The translations under genes were made by a program, and so were the position numbers. From Corbicula japonica (lineage: Eukaryota; Mollusca; Bivalvia; Venerida; Cyrenidae), in assembly GCA_038501625.1 (NCBI GenBank), contig JAZAYU010000037.1, positions 2,356,001-2,420,000 on the forward strand: 64,000 bases of DNA, written 5' to 3'. The notes under the pieces are model-generated. The model ran no database searches. It was given only the letters and a program-made list of their open reading frames with translations, and was not told the origin of the DNA. This document shows positions 1 to 12,215 of the stretch, in pieces. Each line of letters starts with the position of its first letter. Position 1 is the stretch's first letter.

Positions 1-299
1 TCAAAAACAGTAATAAGACTTTATGTTTGTCAACCATTGTCCAACAATAACTGAATAATTGATAGACATATGTAGGCATTTTGGTCATTTGAGTATAGGT
101 CCAGGGCTCTCACTTAAGGGAGACTTGGAAAAAGGAGTCTCCCAAAAATTACCAGACTTCTCCCTTCTTGGAGCTATGGGAAAAGTATTCTTTTATAGGC
201 TATAAAGGGAAAGAATGCTGTTGACTGCAAACTTCTCTAACTTCAGTTAAATTTTGACAAAAATTCTCCCTGATTTGCAATTCTAGTGAGAGCCCTGAG

Positions 300-1650
300 G
301 TCCTTTTTAATATGCCCCAAAGGGAGGCATATAGTAATCTCACTGTCTGTCTGTTCGTCATGTCTCCAGGCTTCATCTCAAAAACCGCTTGGGGGATTTC
401 ATTGAAACTTCACAGTAATGTTTGTCACCAAGCCTAGTTGTGCATTTCTTCAGGAGTTTCTGCTGGGAATATTTTTGACCGAGTTATGGGCCCATAGTCA
501 TTTTTATTAGCCTGTGAAAACTGTTCTTATTATTAGAACAACCATCGTGTTCGAGCAGGTGGCGAGCAGAGTCCACAGCAATGTCTGCTCTCCAACTCAA
601 GCAGTTGTTGTCAAATCTTCATGAACTTTGGGGACATGTTTATGGGCATTATATCTCGGCCAAGTTCGGTAAATTATATCTAGGCCAAGTTCGGTAACCA
701 GCCAAATGGCTTCACACTTCAGAGTAATGGCACTTGATTTATACAAAAATGGCAAATACTTCTTGTCTTCTGTCTTACTCTAAAAGTTGTTGTTCCATCT
801 TCATGAAACTTGGGGAAAATGTGAGCATAATACCTAGACCAATTTTATTAACCAGCAAAATTGCTTCAGCCACTTAAGAGTTATGGCCATTTATACAAAA
901 ATACTATAATTGCCTTGTCCGCTCACTATCTTAAACAGTTGTTGATCTTCATGAAACTTAGAGAAAATGTTTATGGGCATAATATTTAGACCAAGTTCAA
1001 TAACCTACTAAATCATCCTAGACACATCAGAGTTATGGCTCATAATTTTAAAAAAATGCCTATTTAGTCTCTGCTCTTAGTGAAACTGTTATATGTTGAT
1101 CTTCATGAATGTTTTGGGAAATGTTGATAATTTCTTTACCAAGATAACCAGCCAAATTTCCACAGACACATCTGGGCGCTAGCCCTCATCCAGTAGTACA
1201 TGGTTCCTGTGATATAATTGGCACCTCTGCAAATACCCCATAATTCTTTGGTATTAAAATGCCTGGTTGTCAAATTCATTTTGACTTTTTAGGATTCCTG
1301 CAACTTAATGTATGTACACAATTTGGCACTCTTGGTTACCATAACTTCTATACTTAAGTCTTGTCCACTCTTGATCTCCAAATCCCCTTGGGGGATTTAA
1401 TTTAAACTTCACACGAGTGTTATTCACCAAGCCTTATTGTGCATATCGTCAAGAATTTCCGGTCGGATTACTTGTGGCAGAGTTATGGTTCCTTAGTCTT
1501 TTTTTCTGTAACTTTTATATTAAAACCTTGTCTACATTCCATCTAAAGAAAAACCTTGGAGGATTTCATTGAAACTTAACAGGAATGTTTGTCACCTAGC
1601 CTTGTTGTGCATGTTTTTGCTTGGATTACATTTGTAACAGGCTACCTTTA
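300..1650. mobile_element. Degenerate pearl-like repeat element
   Basis: ATATGCCCC..GGGAGGCATATAG with CTGTCTGTCTG near 308-360 looks like an element end; four decayed cores of roughly 150 bp follow (each with TTGATCTTCATGAAACTTGG and CCAGCCAAAT-like text) up to about 1.2 kb, and CTTGGGGGATTT motifs recur at 388, 1390 and 1555. No coding sequence. Confidence 0.4.
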
Positions 1651-1839
1651 TTGTATTATTGTTATTACTTGTTTTTCCTCTACTTTCAGTTCCAATACGA
1701 GGTGTTCATATTAAATTAAATTCTATTGGTTACTTGATTTTGTTAAACAGCTTTTGATTGGTTTATTTTTATTGGTTGGTGAAACTTGTTTTGTAAGTAA
1801 CCATGATAATATTGTCACATGACTGTGCACGATATAAAA

Positions 1840-3070
1840 TCCGTTAAGCCTGAAGAACACACGGCTCATACGGTTGGCCACCCGTGTAAACCGTACATAC
1901 AACCGAACCAACCGTGGCCTTATCCGAGTTACACTCGGGCCATTCGAGTGTATCCGTGAAAGCCGTGTATGATTTTTAAAACTTTAAAAAACCTGACACG
2001 GGTGCCATGTCCGTGTATGATCATATTAGCGATCGTACAAGACCGTGAGAGACCGTGTGAGACCGTACGAGACCGTATATACAACCGCACATGAACTCCA
2101 CTCCACGAGTGAGCTCAACCGTGTCAATATCGTATATAAATCGTTTGGAATCCTGTGAAACTGTTCCCAAGTCCTACATCCAACACCCGGATTAACACTC
2201 GAATGTCACACGATCACCGTACGATTCACACGAGTGTACACACGGTTTTATTCGATCGCCATACGACCAATATGGTTTCATACGATCGCCATACGACCAA
2301 TACGGTTCAAGTACGAATTATACATGGTCAAGTACGACCAGACACGGTTTCTTCGTCTGTACAAAGCTCTTGTATAATCAAACAGCACAACAGAAAACAC
2401 AACTACCTGCTGAAACATTGAAATAACAAAGTACTTGCTACATAATGTCTCCAAAGAAGAAGAATGTCCCCAAACGAATCCCCACCATGGAATATTTTCC
2501 CAGCGAGAATACAAAAAGAGCCACAAAGGCCCTCCGACCACTTCAAGTTGTTGACCCTGTCGACCCTGATGAGCTGGAGGACCAGCTGGCACTACCTGAC
2601 GAGATACCCAGAGATTCAAACTCGGGTGCCATTTTTATATCTTTTCTGTTGAAAGTTCGAAAATTTATGAAGCCCAGCCATCAAAACGAGTCAATTTATA
2701 TCGAAACATACACGAATGTGTGATAATTCGAGCATAACTCGAACAAAAGTCGGTGGGACCGTATGTAAACCCTGTAAATGTCCAGTTAATCGGGTAAAAG
2801 TCGTGTTTAATCGAACTAGGCCGTAACAGACCGTACTAGACCATATTTGGAACCGTACAACAATCGTATGAAAATCTTTTGCAAATCGTGTTCAAACCGT
2901 GACAAACTTTGCTTGACCGAGTAAATTCGTGCTTTGTTCGTACATACTCGTGCCACATTCGAGTACTAACTCATCCCCAGGCACGGTTGGAGCTAAATAC
3001 TCGTACCAGTCAACCCGTGTATAACCGAGTATACCGTATTGGAACCGTGTGCCCAACCGTGTTCTGTGTG
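1840..3070. repeat. CGTGT/CGTAC/ACTCG-rich degenerate repeat field
   Basis: Short motifs such as ACCGTGTGAGACCGTACGAG, CACTCGAATG and CGATCGCCATACGACCAATA recur in both orientations on either side of the GC-richer island at 2435-2640. Many are self-complementary (CGTACG, ACTCGAGT-like). No known family recognised. Confidence 0.5.
2445..2723 (+). CDS. Hypothetical short ORF in repeat field
   Basis: A 92-codon ORF beginning MSPKKKNVPKRIPTMEYF; its first 60 codons (2445-2625) have markedly more GC and fewer repeats than the surrounding CGTGT/CGTAC-rich DNA, and show an acidic, Pro-rich stretch (VVDPVDPDELEDQ). I recognise no family. It could be a captured exon or part of a mobile element; the C-terminal third looks like chance reading. 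Confidence 0.2.
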   Translation: MSPKKKNVPKRIPTMEYFPSENTKRATKALRPLQVVDPVDPDELEDQLALPDEIPRDSNSGAIFISFLLKVRKFMKPSHQNESIYIETYTNV

Positions 3071-3234
3071 AGACAGGCTTTACACAGCCAGTTTTTCTTG
3101 AGTAGGACTTCACCGTCCATCAGGTCGGTGGTCTTCGAAGCCTTAGTGCTTCACTTTAATTTTGGTCCTATTTCTTTGGGAATTATTCTCCCTTATTTTT
3201 GCCAAGGTTATTTTTCGTATTGCGCGATGTTCTA

Positions 3235-4430
3235 GCTACAAAATCTATAGGGTCTGAATTTGACAATCGATTTAATTTCAAGTATTATATTGTGACACAC
3301 TAGTACTGTGAATATTAAATAACTGATTTTTCAGTATAACATTGATTAAAAGAGTAGCACTGTCAAATTATTCTTTTTCTTATTTTCCCTATTTGTTGTC
3401 ACTCAATGAAATGATGTTTGTCCGTCCGTTCATTTAGATAAAACAAAGTGTCCGTCAGTCCAGTGGTCTAGTTTGTCCGTAAATATTATTTATATAAAAA
3501 AAACACTATACGATCCTTGTTATAATTCACAGAGCCTGGTACACATTTAGCAGTTATGGGTCCTTAGTCATTTTGCTATAACTTCTATATTTCTTGAGGG
3601 ATTTACTTCAAACTCCCAATATGTATTCCTTATTTTCACTCACATCATTCTTTATCATCACATCATTTGTGGTTAGGTCCTTAACTCTTAATAATCTTAT
3701 ACAGGATAATCTCCCCTTTGACCCTACTGATAATGCTATCAAACCGTTAAAGATCAAGCTCAAAGTAATACTGATTCCAAGAGCAACAATTGGCATTATA
3801 GTAAAAGTACTACCGCCAAAAAGTGAAGGCTAAAATTAAGATGAACGGAGACTTTCATATACCTGTGCTATCGCGGCCAATGCTATATCAATGGCACTTC
3901 ACCAAGGTCATTGAACGATCACATGTGCATCGGGTGTATTCATTTTTAGACTGGCGCGCATGCGCCAGTCTCAAGTAACGATGCCGTGAACTCTGCGACG
4001 CGCCGTCGTTATCTTCGGGTGTATCATTGCGACCACGCGAGCGTATCAAGTAAGTGGTCACCGCGAGAGCAGGCCGAAATGTTCTGCACAAGTGTGAAGC
4101 ACAATGCAGCACACCATTCCACGAATTCTGAGCGATTAATAGTAAGTTTCCGTGTAATTTTGGAGCATCCATGCCAAAAACGCCAGCTAACAAATGTAGA
4201 GTGAAATCACGACCAGCTACGGCAGTGAACAAGCAACTGGATATGCATGAGTAGTTTAGTTACGCCTGAAAGATTTCGAAGTTGTGTGGCATAAAAAGTA
4301 GTGCATTTTAAGAAAATACAAATATTTCTAGAAGGAATGCGAACTTTGAAAGATAATGCTACAAATAAAAACAAGAAAACAATTTAATGTTGTTATTCGA
4401 ACAACTATGAAAGGATATTAAAAGAACGAT
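3235..4430. other. Non-coding stretch with decayed repeats
   Basis: A TGTCCGTCCGTTC tract at about 3418-3480 is probably the end of a decayed element. A palindrome ACTGGCGCGCATGCGCCAGT lies at about 3951-3970. No convincing gene. Confidence 0.4.
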
Positions 4431-5023
4431 TCAAAACAAATCAGTCACGTGACAAGCGGGAGATAGCGTGGGTTGCCATTTTGGTTAGGTTGGAGTAGTT
4501 GTGGATCGAGATTTTGCTCGGCTTTCAAGGACCGGGCCGGGCCCCAGTGTTCTCCCCAGCTATCATAACGGTTTTCGCGCCCGACAACCGTAAACAAGCT
4601 TTAATCTATTTCCAACAAGCGTTAAATTCGCCGACATCCGTTTATTCAAAATCGACATGTAATAATTTTCTGTTTCTTGCATTGTAAACACAGGTCGATT
4701 TTCTATACACACCTGATTAAAGGTTAAGCAATGGGCGATTTGACCAATCACAATCGATTTCTTTACGCTCTGCCGACTGTTGATATTCTCAATTAACAGC
4801 GGGTGTGTTTGACATAATGTTCAATGATTTTAATGAGATGCGATCATGAGTAATAATTTGGTTATTCTGTGTTCTGTGATTAGAAGACAAACACTTCGAA
4901 AATTGTACTGTATAGATGTATGAAAATAATTGCGCGATATTTGATTTGTTTTAAACAAATCTTTTAGCAAGTTGCAGTAAGAACTTAACGATCAGTTCAT
5001 TTTCGTCGGACACATTTTCAAGT

Positions 5024-5242
5024 ATGCATGCGCAAAAGAACGACGACTCGTCGATTCTATCTTATTTCAAGAGAAACCGGCCTTGTGAGGCTGACGCCAA
5101 CTCCATCGGGCATTATGAACTTCAAAATTCTAGAAATGAGATCGAGATCATTCCGGATAGCCCTTCAAGAGCGACTCTGGCGACGCCAAGTACCCCTTCA
5201 CGTCGTGAAATTACGCGGTACCCCAACATGCCGAGACACTGA
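5024..5242 (+). CDS. Hypothetical ORF with SILSYFKR motif
   Basis: A 72-codon ORF starting MHAQKNDDSSILSYFKRNRP. An N-terminal ILSYFK-type motif is seen in PIP-box-like peptides and in the N-termini of TTF/hAT-type zinc-finger transposon proteins. The next stretch is Ser/Thr/Pro-rich and the frame closes at 5242; an overlapping frame stays open to 5297. It may be a first exon or a decayed transposon; the family is not recognised with confidence. Confidence 0.25.
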   Translation: MHAQKNDDSSILSYFKRNRPCEADANSIGHYELQNSRNEIEIIPDSPSRATLATPSTPSRREITRYPNMPRH

Positions 5243-5299
5243 ATCAACGCCAGCTACCTCGAACAGCCAGTTCGATCCAGTCAGGTGTCGATCCTAAGT

Positions 5300-8200
5300 G
5301 GAAGAAAGTCTACTCCTGGTTGTAAGAATTTGGCAATAGTCTTTTCTGGACGAATGATGGGTCATAATATATTATTACTATGTAACTATTACTTGATTAT
5401 CTTTACTATAGTACAATTAGGCCGGCTGAAGAGGAATTTAGGCCCGGCTTTAAATAGAGGTTTATAGCGAATGCTGAGAACCATGTGGCCCGGCTTTATA
5501 TATAGATCGTTGAGTAATGAACGGGAATCATGTTGTATGTACGTTAAGTTCAAGGTCAAGCTATTTATAATTGAGTATATGTATATATAGATTATATAAA
5601 TAGATCGATGAGTCGGTGTTTTCTTTTAATTATGTGAATTGAAAGTTTATTGTTGTAAGCAGTTATAGAAAGAGTGTACATGTAGTAAAAGACATTGTTC
5701 AGATAGTTATTCTTGGGTGATATTGACGTTTGTGTTCTGTTTACGGATATTGGCAATCCTATGACTTGATTTTTGGCGCGTGAATGTGACCTATATATTC
5801 TTTGTTTACAAATGTTTCTGAAGTTGAAATTGACGGTTCTAGTTGGTGTCTGTTTAACAAGAAGGCGATTTCGTGTCTATAAAGTAAATAATGATTGTAT
5901 AACCATTTTTGTAGGTCTTTTTCTGTTGTTCAGAATAATTGTGACTCATCCCCCATCCCATCCCATCCCCTCCCCTCCCCCCGCCCCCCCCCCCCTTTTT
6001 AAGGGGACCAAGATTCTGAATATAGAAAGTAAGTATGGATTTTTCATCCTGAAAGTACCAAAGGAATTGCCATGTACGTGGTAGGACAATTTTGAAAGAT
6101 ACTCTTGAATTTAAATAGAGCAAATTCATTGTAATGTTGTTAGTGCTATGATAATCAGATAATGTTTAACTTCAAGGTAACTCCTTCATGAAAATTAAAT
6201 ATTGGCGTAACTGTCCACAGAGTGCAAGGTCTAACATTATCTTAAGCTGCTGTTGATATCGGGAAAACGATATAACAAGGAGAAATGGCTTACATAGCTC
6301 TCAGTAGAGTATCTACTTACGAAAATCTACAATGACAATAACGAAAAATCAGTTACATTTACGAAATTTTGAGTGCTCTTAACGATCCTTTACACTCCTC
6401 CTTGTTCGACCATCGATTTAAAAAGAAAAGTATCAAAGTAAACAAAATTAACATTCATTTGTACAAAAATGTTGCAAAGAGGAGTGTAGTAAATCCTTAA
6501 ATGTGAGTAATTATTTTGTATCCTAAATACAACTACATGTAATATACAAGCACATCCTTCAACGTTCAATATCCTTTGCCAATAAAAGACAACAATATAG
6601 TAGCACTTTAAAATTCTTTCTTTGTTTAAAAACAATCCATCACCTGCATGAACTCTTACACCCAACATGTTACTTCTTTTAAATGTCGTCCACATATAAC
6701 ACATCGGTGTTATACTTTTCTTGTTATATATATTTACGTAGCCTTGTGACATGCATTTAATAAAGAAAATAACTCAATTTCATGCTACTATTATAAAAAG
6801 GGAAATATGCATATCAGGAATCGCCACACTCATAAAACACCGCCTGCCCCTGCAGCAAAAAAGAAGAGAGGAAAATAAATCATTTGTTGGTTGATTGTTT
6901 AACAAAAAAGAGAACCGTATGGGTAAGCGCCTTGGATATTATGATATTATTTTTATATATATGAAGCTGTCTATATGTTTACTGGTATCGTAAAGTTATT
7001 TAATCTCAGATTGTGAGTGGGGTTTTTCCACCTTATCAAGAGTGAAGACAAAGCTTCATAGCAGGCTTAACAATTCAACATTAAATTCATTGTTAATGAT
7101 ATCCATGGAAGGTCCTGATGTACTGAAGATTGATTATAATAAGGCAGTCATCACTTCGGTCCAAGAAAAAAAAGAGGCGTCTGAAAGTTTAATCCTAATC
7201 CTGTCAGTTGTAATGAAACACTGAGTTTGATATGTGTGAGATATCTTGGACAATGAAGGTAAAAAACTAACTATACAGAGTATATAATTGACATTGTAAC
7301 TTGATGAGATCAGATCAGTTTATGTAATTAAAACACATGTTGACATACTGTTTACACATTGTTTCACATTATTTATGTTTTTTAACTTTGTACCTTTCTT
7401 GGCTCTAAAGAGAAAAAAAAAACATCTATGCACTATATACCGTTGTTGCAGTAAACTTTGGTACAAATATAAAACTGTATAAAATGATAGTTAAAAAATA
7501 AAGTTTCGCGAGCTAAAATCCACGAACAGTCCAGCGACAACCCTTCCAAAAATCCTGGGGAGACCGTGTTAGTTGGAGAATATTTTTGTTAATGCATTGT
7601 TGCGATCTACGTAAAAATTATGTAACTGTTTCAGTCTCTTAAGGTACGTGAGCCTTGTGCATTTCATTGTTGACACTACTCAATTGTGGCAGAGCCTGAT
7701 CATCGTTATCCTAGCAAAATTTAACCACTAATCATACGCTTCTGCATCAAAAAGACCCCCAACCTAAGATTAAGGTGAAAAAAGTGATACCTAATTTCCT
7801 TGCATCAAAATACAAGTACCTGCATCTATTGGAATCCCTGAATATAGTGAATTATTTGCTAATGTTGATGATAGTAACTGTCACAAAGTTTAACGAAAAA
7901 AATCACACATAGTTTCATATGTTTTAAGTAATGATATCTGTGCAGGGCAAGTTCGATTCAACCAGCGCGCCAGTCTTTCAACGCTTTCAGCGCTTTGATT
8001 GTAGAAGGGCTTTGAATCCGGTGCTCATCTTGAACAACTTTATTAAAATTATCTGATACCAATATTCTCAAACCGAGTAGTTAAATGTCGCTTTGTCCTT
8101 GCCTTGCCTTCGTTTTTTATCGTGTTTATTTCTTTTTAACGTGTTTAAATTACGATACAAACTTTTTTTCATTAATAAAAAAACCCACTCACAATATTGC

Positions 8201-9806
8201 ATGTGGATAGTGAAAAGATAATGGTCGATAAAACGTTCGTTTTCAAATAGGTTTCCATAGGAACGCCAATCCAGCACTAAAACACTGCGGAATTTCATTG
8301 ATCAGCAGGTATCGCGCTGTTTTCAGCAAAAATATAATAATAGCTTATGAAGGTGAATAGCAACTAGTCTACGCTTTCTTTTATTTTAATGTATAATAGA
8401 CTGGGTATGGCACAGGATAGAATGATCGCTGGTGATATGGTGCTATACAACCACTGCACCTTAAATGTCACTTGCAGTTCTCAATCCGACAAAGAGGTAA
8501 TAAGGAGCCAGTTCCATCAGAAAAAAAATGACGTGGCGTATCATGCCTAGAAAGAAGTATGCCGGAAAACAAACGAAAGACCAAACAATTGGAGCCACGC
8601 GATTAAAAGGGTTTGGTTTCCGCTTATTTGAACCGATTCTAACTGATAACCGATTCCTAAGTATAAACACCGTTTTCTTCACTAGATCGGACCTTTTTTT
8701 TGGAAAATTCCTATTTTATTTCATTTGAGACATTTCTTATTTATTATACCTTCTCTTCTTTAATAATTCTACAGTTACTAGTAATTAATCTTCTTACCAA
8801 AGTTGTAATGTGTGTAAGAACACACGGTCTGATTAACGGAACCTTTCCGTCCCATTCTCGAGTAATCAGTGTGCTCAAACTGACTGCTCTGCTGTCATAT
8901 TGTATGAACAGATTATAACTTGTTCACAAATTTTCATTTGCTTGAATCAATCAACTTGGATGAGTTAACGTCAGCATAGGATACTTAGCAGATAATGTAA
9001 GTGGACATCGAGAGAAATCTGCTAGAGTCCGTTAGTGCATGACACATTCTCTAAGAGTTCTGTCAACATACACTGTCCCTATTGAGGTCGCTAAGCAAAC
9101 AAAACGTGTCAGTTAACTCCGGCCTGGAATTAGCTGTTCCCAGAATTTCTCTTTGATTTAAGACAATTTATCATGTTACAATATCCGCTGATTAGATCAT
9201 AACAATACCTTATCGACCAGCTCATGTTAAATGTAGCAGTAAATTGAGCTCATTACGTAGATTAATCGTAGGCAATAGAAATATTTTTGCGCGAACGATC
9301 ACAAAGAAAATCCGCAATTGACAAAGAAAATGCTGAAAATAAAAATTTACACAATGGGAAACATGACTAATTAGCCCGGGCGACCATCCCGGATGAAGTA
9401 CCGGTCTATTTACCGTGTTTCTATCGCCTACCACTGGTTCATAGAACAGTTTACGGAGAGAGTTAGGTTCGAGGAAGGATTTTTTGAAAGAGTATCTGCC
9501 GCATACCTCTGGTTCAAGCAACGGGTTTACTGGCGGAGTAAATGCCGCCTATAGCTGATTCATTCAAACCAGCTTCATAGGGTTTCCATAAAAAATATAT
9601 GTATTGTCAGAAAAAGATGCCAAATACAAAATTTAAATGGGGTAATTTTAATTTAAAATATCAGTTACATTTCTGTCACATGTTAATAAATAAATAAATA
9701 TTAACTCAACATTTTTGTAACATTGAAAAAAATATACAAATGAAGAATCAAGTTTCGTAGACAAATCTGTCAGTTGTGAAGACTTCTACAGAGCTGAACT
9801 TATCCA
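5300..9806. other. AT-rich intergenic DNA
   Basis: No convincing gene. The 120-codon minus reading frame at 6390-6752 shows no recognisable domain and AT-driven composition. Contains a homopyrimidine tract (5945-6004) and, at 9360-9560, a set of related CTGGTTCA / TTTACCG phrases suggesting an old repeat. Confidence 0.4.
5945..6004 (+). repeat. Homopyrimidine CCCATCCC/C-run tract
   Basis: About 60 bases of C-runs (CCCCATCCCATCCC, then CCCCTCCCCTCCCC and a run of about 12 C). The minus strand is G-quadruplex capable. Confidence 0.85.
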
Positions 9807-11225
9807 TTAGCGTCTGATGTTAAGTTTGATGCACAACGATTCGTACACCCTTATTAAGGACTTTCTGACCCGTTTGTTCTGAATTAAATACCACAAAGGG
9901 TAGATTGGTGAGTTCAAATAAAATGTTAACTGTGTAAATAACAAAATCAGAACACGGTGTCTTTCTTTGTTGTGTGAAAGAACGTGCGGTATGATGCAGA
10001 CGAACATAGGAAGTGAACAGACGATAAAAGACGCCAGCATGACAAGACTGTTCCTGGTAGCACTGTTAAAGCCTACGCGATCTCGTCTTAGAAAATGGTT
10101 TCTGAGAGCGGAATTGTTTTTCAGGTTTTGAAATCTTTTCAAGTCAGCTGTTGCGGAGATGTCTGTAAACTCCGGACATTTTGATTTCACGGAATTGTTA
10201 CTTGCAGTGCTGCGCGTCAACTGTAGAGGTCGCTTTTGAAGTGCTTGTTTTCGCATGTGGGTCGCTAGAATTGGATTTTCCAAGGCAATGATGTCTTCGA
10301 ACGTTAGCATGTTAATACTGTCATTTCGTTGGTAATGCACTAAGAATTCTCCGTCAGTTTTAAAGTCTCTTCTAGAAATAGTATATGCAACTTTGTCCGT
10401 CTGGCAGCCATTTTGGCAACCATTTGCTTCAGTTTGTGTTACAGTGACTGCTTCTCCCAATGATGGTAAACTACTGGTAAATGATTTGGCGATAGGTGAA
10501 ACTCGGTTCCTCCCAAACGGGTTACAACTGTTAAGTGCTTTAAATACCTTATGATATGACGTCACGATAATTGCCAATTGAACAAGGAACACCGCTATAC
10601 TAATGACTACAATTCCAACTCGCTGTGCGGAATATTCGTGCTCTTCACCACATAAAATAAACTGTTTTTGGAATGGGTTCAGCGTCATACAAGAATAAAC
10701 GTCTTGTTCTAAGTGAGAAAGGCAAATCATAAGACTTATTAGAAGCGACGTCGCCCACGACGTTGCAAGACATCGCGCTATAGTTTGACGACGTCGTTTG
10801 ATTGACAGTGACGGGTTTTGTATAATTTTAGATCTGTAGTAACCGATAGACGCAAAAGTTCCCCAGTATTGGAAGAAACAGTTTGAGAGTATAAACACGT
10901 GGATTCCCGTCAGAATATTAACCTTGTGCGTCATATTCGTCAGAACCACCGATAATAACGATAACAACATACCAATACACAAAACTAAGTTATTTGCACA
11001 AATGTTTAAGAGATGGCTGTTCGCCGGCGTCTTTAGCGTCGGAGAGTGGTTGATGATGACGATTAAGAGGCAATTAGACATCGTCCCAACCAACAGATTC
11101 AGGGATAAGTAGATTATGGCAATTACTGTTGCCGCTAACGGCATGGTCCACACGACAGGGTCCACGTTAACGGGAAATGTAGTGTTATCTACCGTCGTCG
11201 TGCTTGGAGAAGTAACGTTCATCAT
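9807..11225 (-). CDS. Divergent class A-like seven-transmembrane receptor (orphan GPCR)
   Basis: Single-exon coding sequence of 472 residues. Seven hydrophobic segments lie at about 29-58, 69-95, 105-127, 148-169, 202-226, 395-416 and 424-448, with N-glycosylation sites at 3 and 14 and a long third intracellular loop (about 230-393). Class A landmarks can be placed but are altered: GxxxN in TM1 (G47, N51) and Trp157 in TM4 are kept; the TM2 Asp is Asn79; DRY is YYR (129-131); CWxP is CSLP (403-406); NPxxY is YPLWY (442-446) after the usual NS; and no Cys stands at the top of TM3, so the common TM3-ECL2 disulfide is absent, while ECL2 carries C179 and C192. The ATG at 11225 or 11222 is used; the longer reading begins with GTG. 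The ligand is unknown. It may be a lineage-expanded molluscan orphan. Confidence 0.85.
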   Translation of the reverse strand: MMNVTSPSTTTVDNTTFPVNVDPVVWTMPLAATVIAIIYLSLNLLVGTMSNCLLIVIINHSPTLKTPANSHLLNICANNLVLCIGMLLSLLSVVLTNMTHKVNILTGIHVFILSNCFFQYWGTFASIGYYRSKIIQNPSLSIKRRRQTIARCLATSWATSLLISLMICLSHLEQDVYSCMTLNPFQKQFILCGEEHEYSAQRVGIVVISIAVFLVQLAIIVTSYHKVFKALNSCNPFGRNRVSPIAKSFTSSLPSLGEAVTVTQTEANGCQNGCQTDKVAYTISRRDFKTDGEFLVHYQRNDSINMLTFEDIIALENPILATHMRKQALQKRPLQLTRSTASNNSVKSKCPEFTDISATADLKRFQNLKNNSALRNHFLRRDRVGFNSATRNSLVMLASFIVCSLPMFVCIIPHVLSHNKERHRVLILLFTQLTFYLNSPIYPLWYLIQNKRVRKSLIRVYESLCIKLNIRR

Positions 11226-11259
11226 AGCCACAGAAATATTCGTGCCCTTTCAGTCTGAA
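11226..11259 (-). other. 5'UTR piece of GPCR with splice acceptor
   Basis: Just upstream of the receptor ATG the minus strand reads TTTATTTCAG followed by 34 nt and ATG. This is a good 3' splice site, suggesting a non-coding first exon further up (above 11.26 kb), as is common for GPCR genes. Confidence 0.5.
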
Positions 11260-11589
11260 CTGAAATAAATTAATCCCAGTAAATATACATTGTATAATTT
11301 ATTCTAAAGAGAAACGCTATTCAATGAAACAAAATATATGTTCAACAGGTCAACACATAGATAAGTGACATAAACAAATTTAGATGCAAAAACATAAGTT
11401 TAGTAGCCTTTCTGTATTATGCGTGAGATTATTTCTGAAAAAAAGAGGTAAATATTTATGTATTGGCGCTTTAAAATCTTCTCCGACGTAAGTCCGAGAT
11501 CAACAAAACCAAGAGTAACCTTTCTTGTTGCCAAATATAGCCCGGTTGAGAATGTTCATACAAGAGTATATTTTAGCTAGATATTGTTG

Positions 11590-12215
11590 AAACTACTGTT
11601 CGACGCCAAAGACGCTGCTAACGAGACCGAATCCTGCCGGACACTATGATCACTCCCACAATTGCCATTGACGAACACACCCTGGAGGTGGTGGACATGT
11701 TCACATAACTCGACTCCACAATCTCCACCAATCTATCCCTGGATGCCATGCCTAACCTGAGTAGAGGCAAAGTAGCAACCGCCATTACCCGCATAGCGAA
11801 GCGTGTGGGACAGTTCCATGCTGACTACACGACAGTTCCATGCTGACTATCAACAAAAGATAAAAGTGTAGCAAGCTTGCCAGCGGAACGCGGCCAACCG
11901 GTCGACCCGCTATGTGCTACAAGAACGTCTGCAACAGGGATCTGACACCATGCAACATAAACCCAGCAGATCTCGAAACAGCATCTTCCGACCGCTCTAG
12001 TGGGCGTTCGAATGTCAAAACTGGCGTAAAGCAGTCTGAGGAGAAGAGAGAGATCAAGGAAAGGAAGAGCCGCAGACAGCAGAGGACCCAGCCTATCACT
12101 GCCGCGTCAATGGTATTTACCACTGCCTACACTTGCAGCAGGTGCGACAGGCGAAGCAGCTCGAGCATTTGTTTATTCAGCGACAACCGGCGCTGCAGCC
12201 CCACAAATAAGTAAC
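11590..12215 (+). pseudogene. Dead LINE (non-LTR retrotransposon) ORF2 3' end
   Basis: Translated pieces match the C-terminal part of a common invertebrate LINE reverse transcriptase: IDEHTLEVVDMFT, an in-frame TAA, then LDSTISTNLSLDAM and ATAITRIAKRV; after an internal deletion, MCYKNVCNRDL, CNINPADLETASSDRSS and a terminal CSRCDRRSSSSICLFS..RRC zinc-knuckle-like tail up to about 12205. Stops, frameshifts and the deletion show that it is inactive. Confidence 0.8.

Noticed and set aside
2278..2619. 113-codon minus-strand frame
   Set aside because: Runs across the repeat field and antisense to the more gene-like plus frame at 2445; composition looks random.
6390..6752. 120-codon minus-strand frame
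   Set aside because: Aromatic- and Cys-rich but without domain, repeat or conserved pattern; expected occasionally in long AT-rich DNA.
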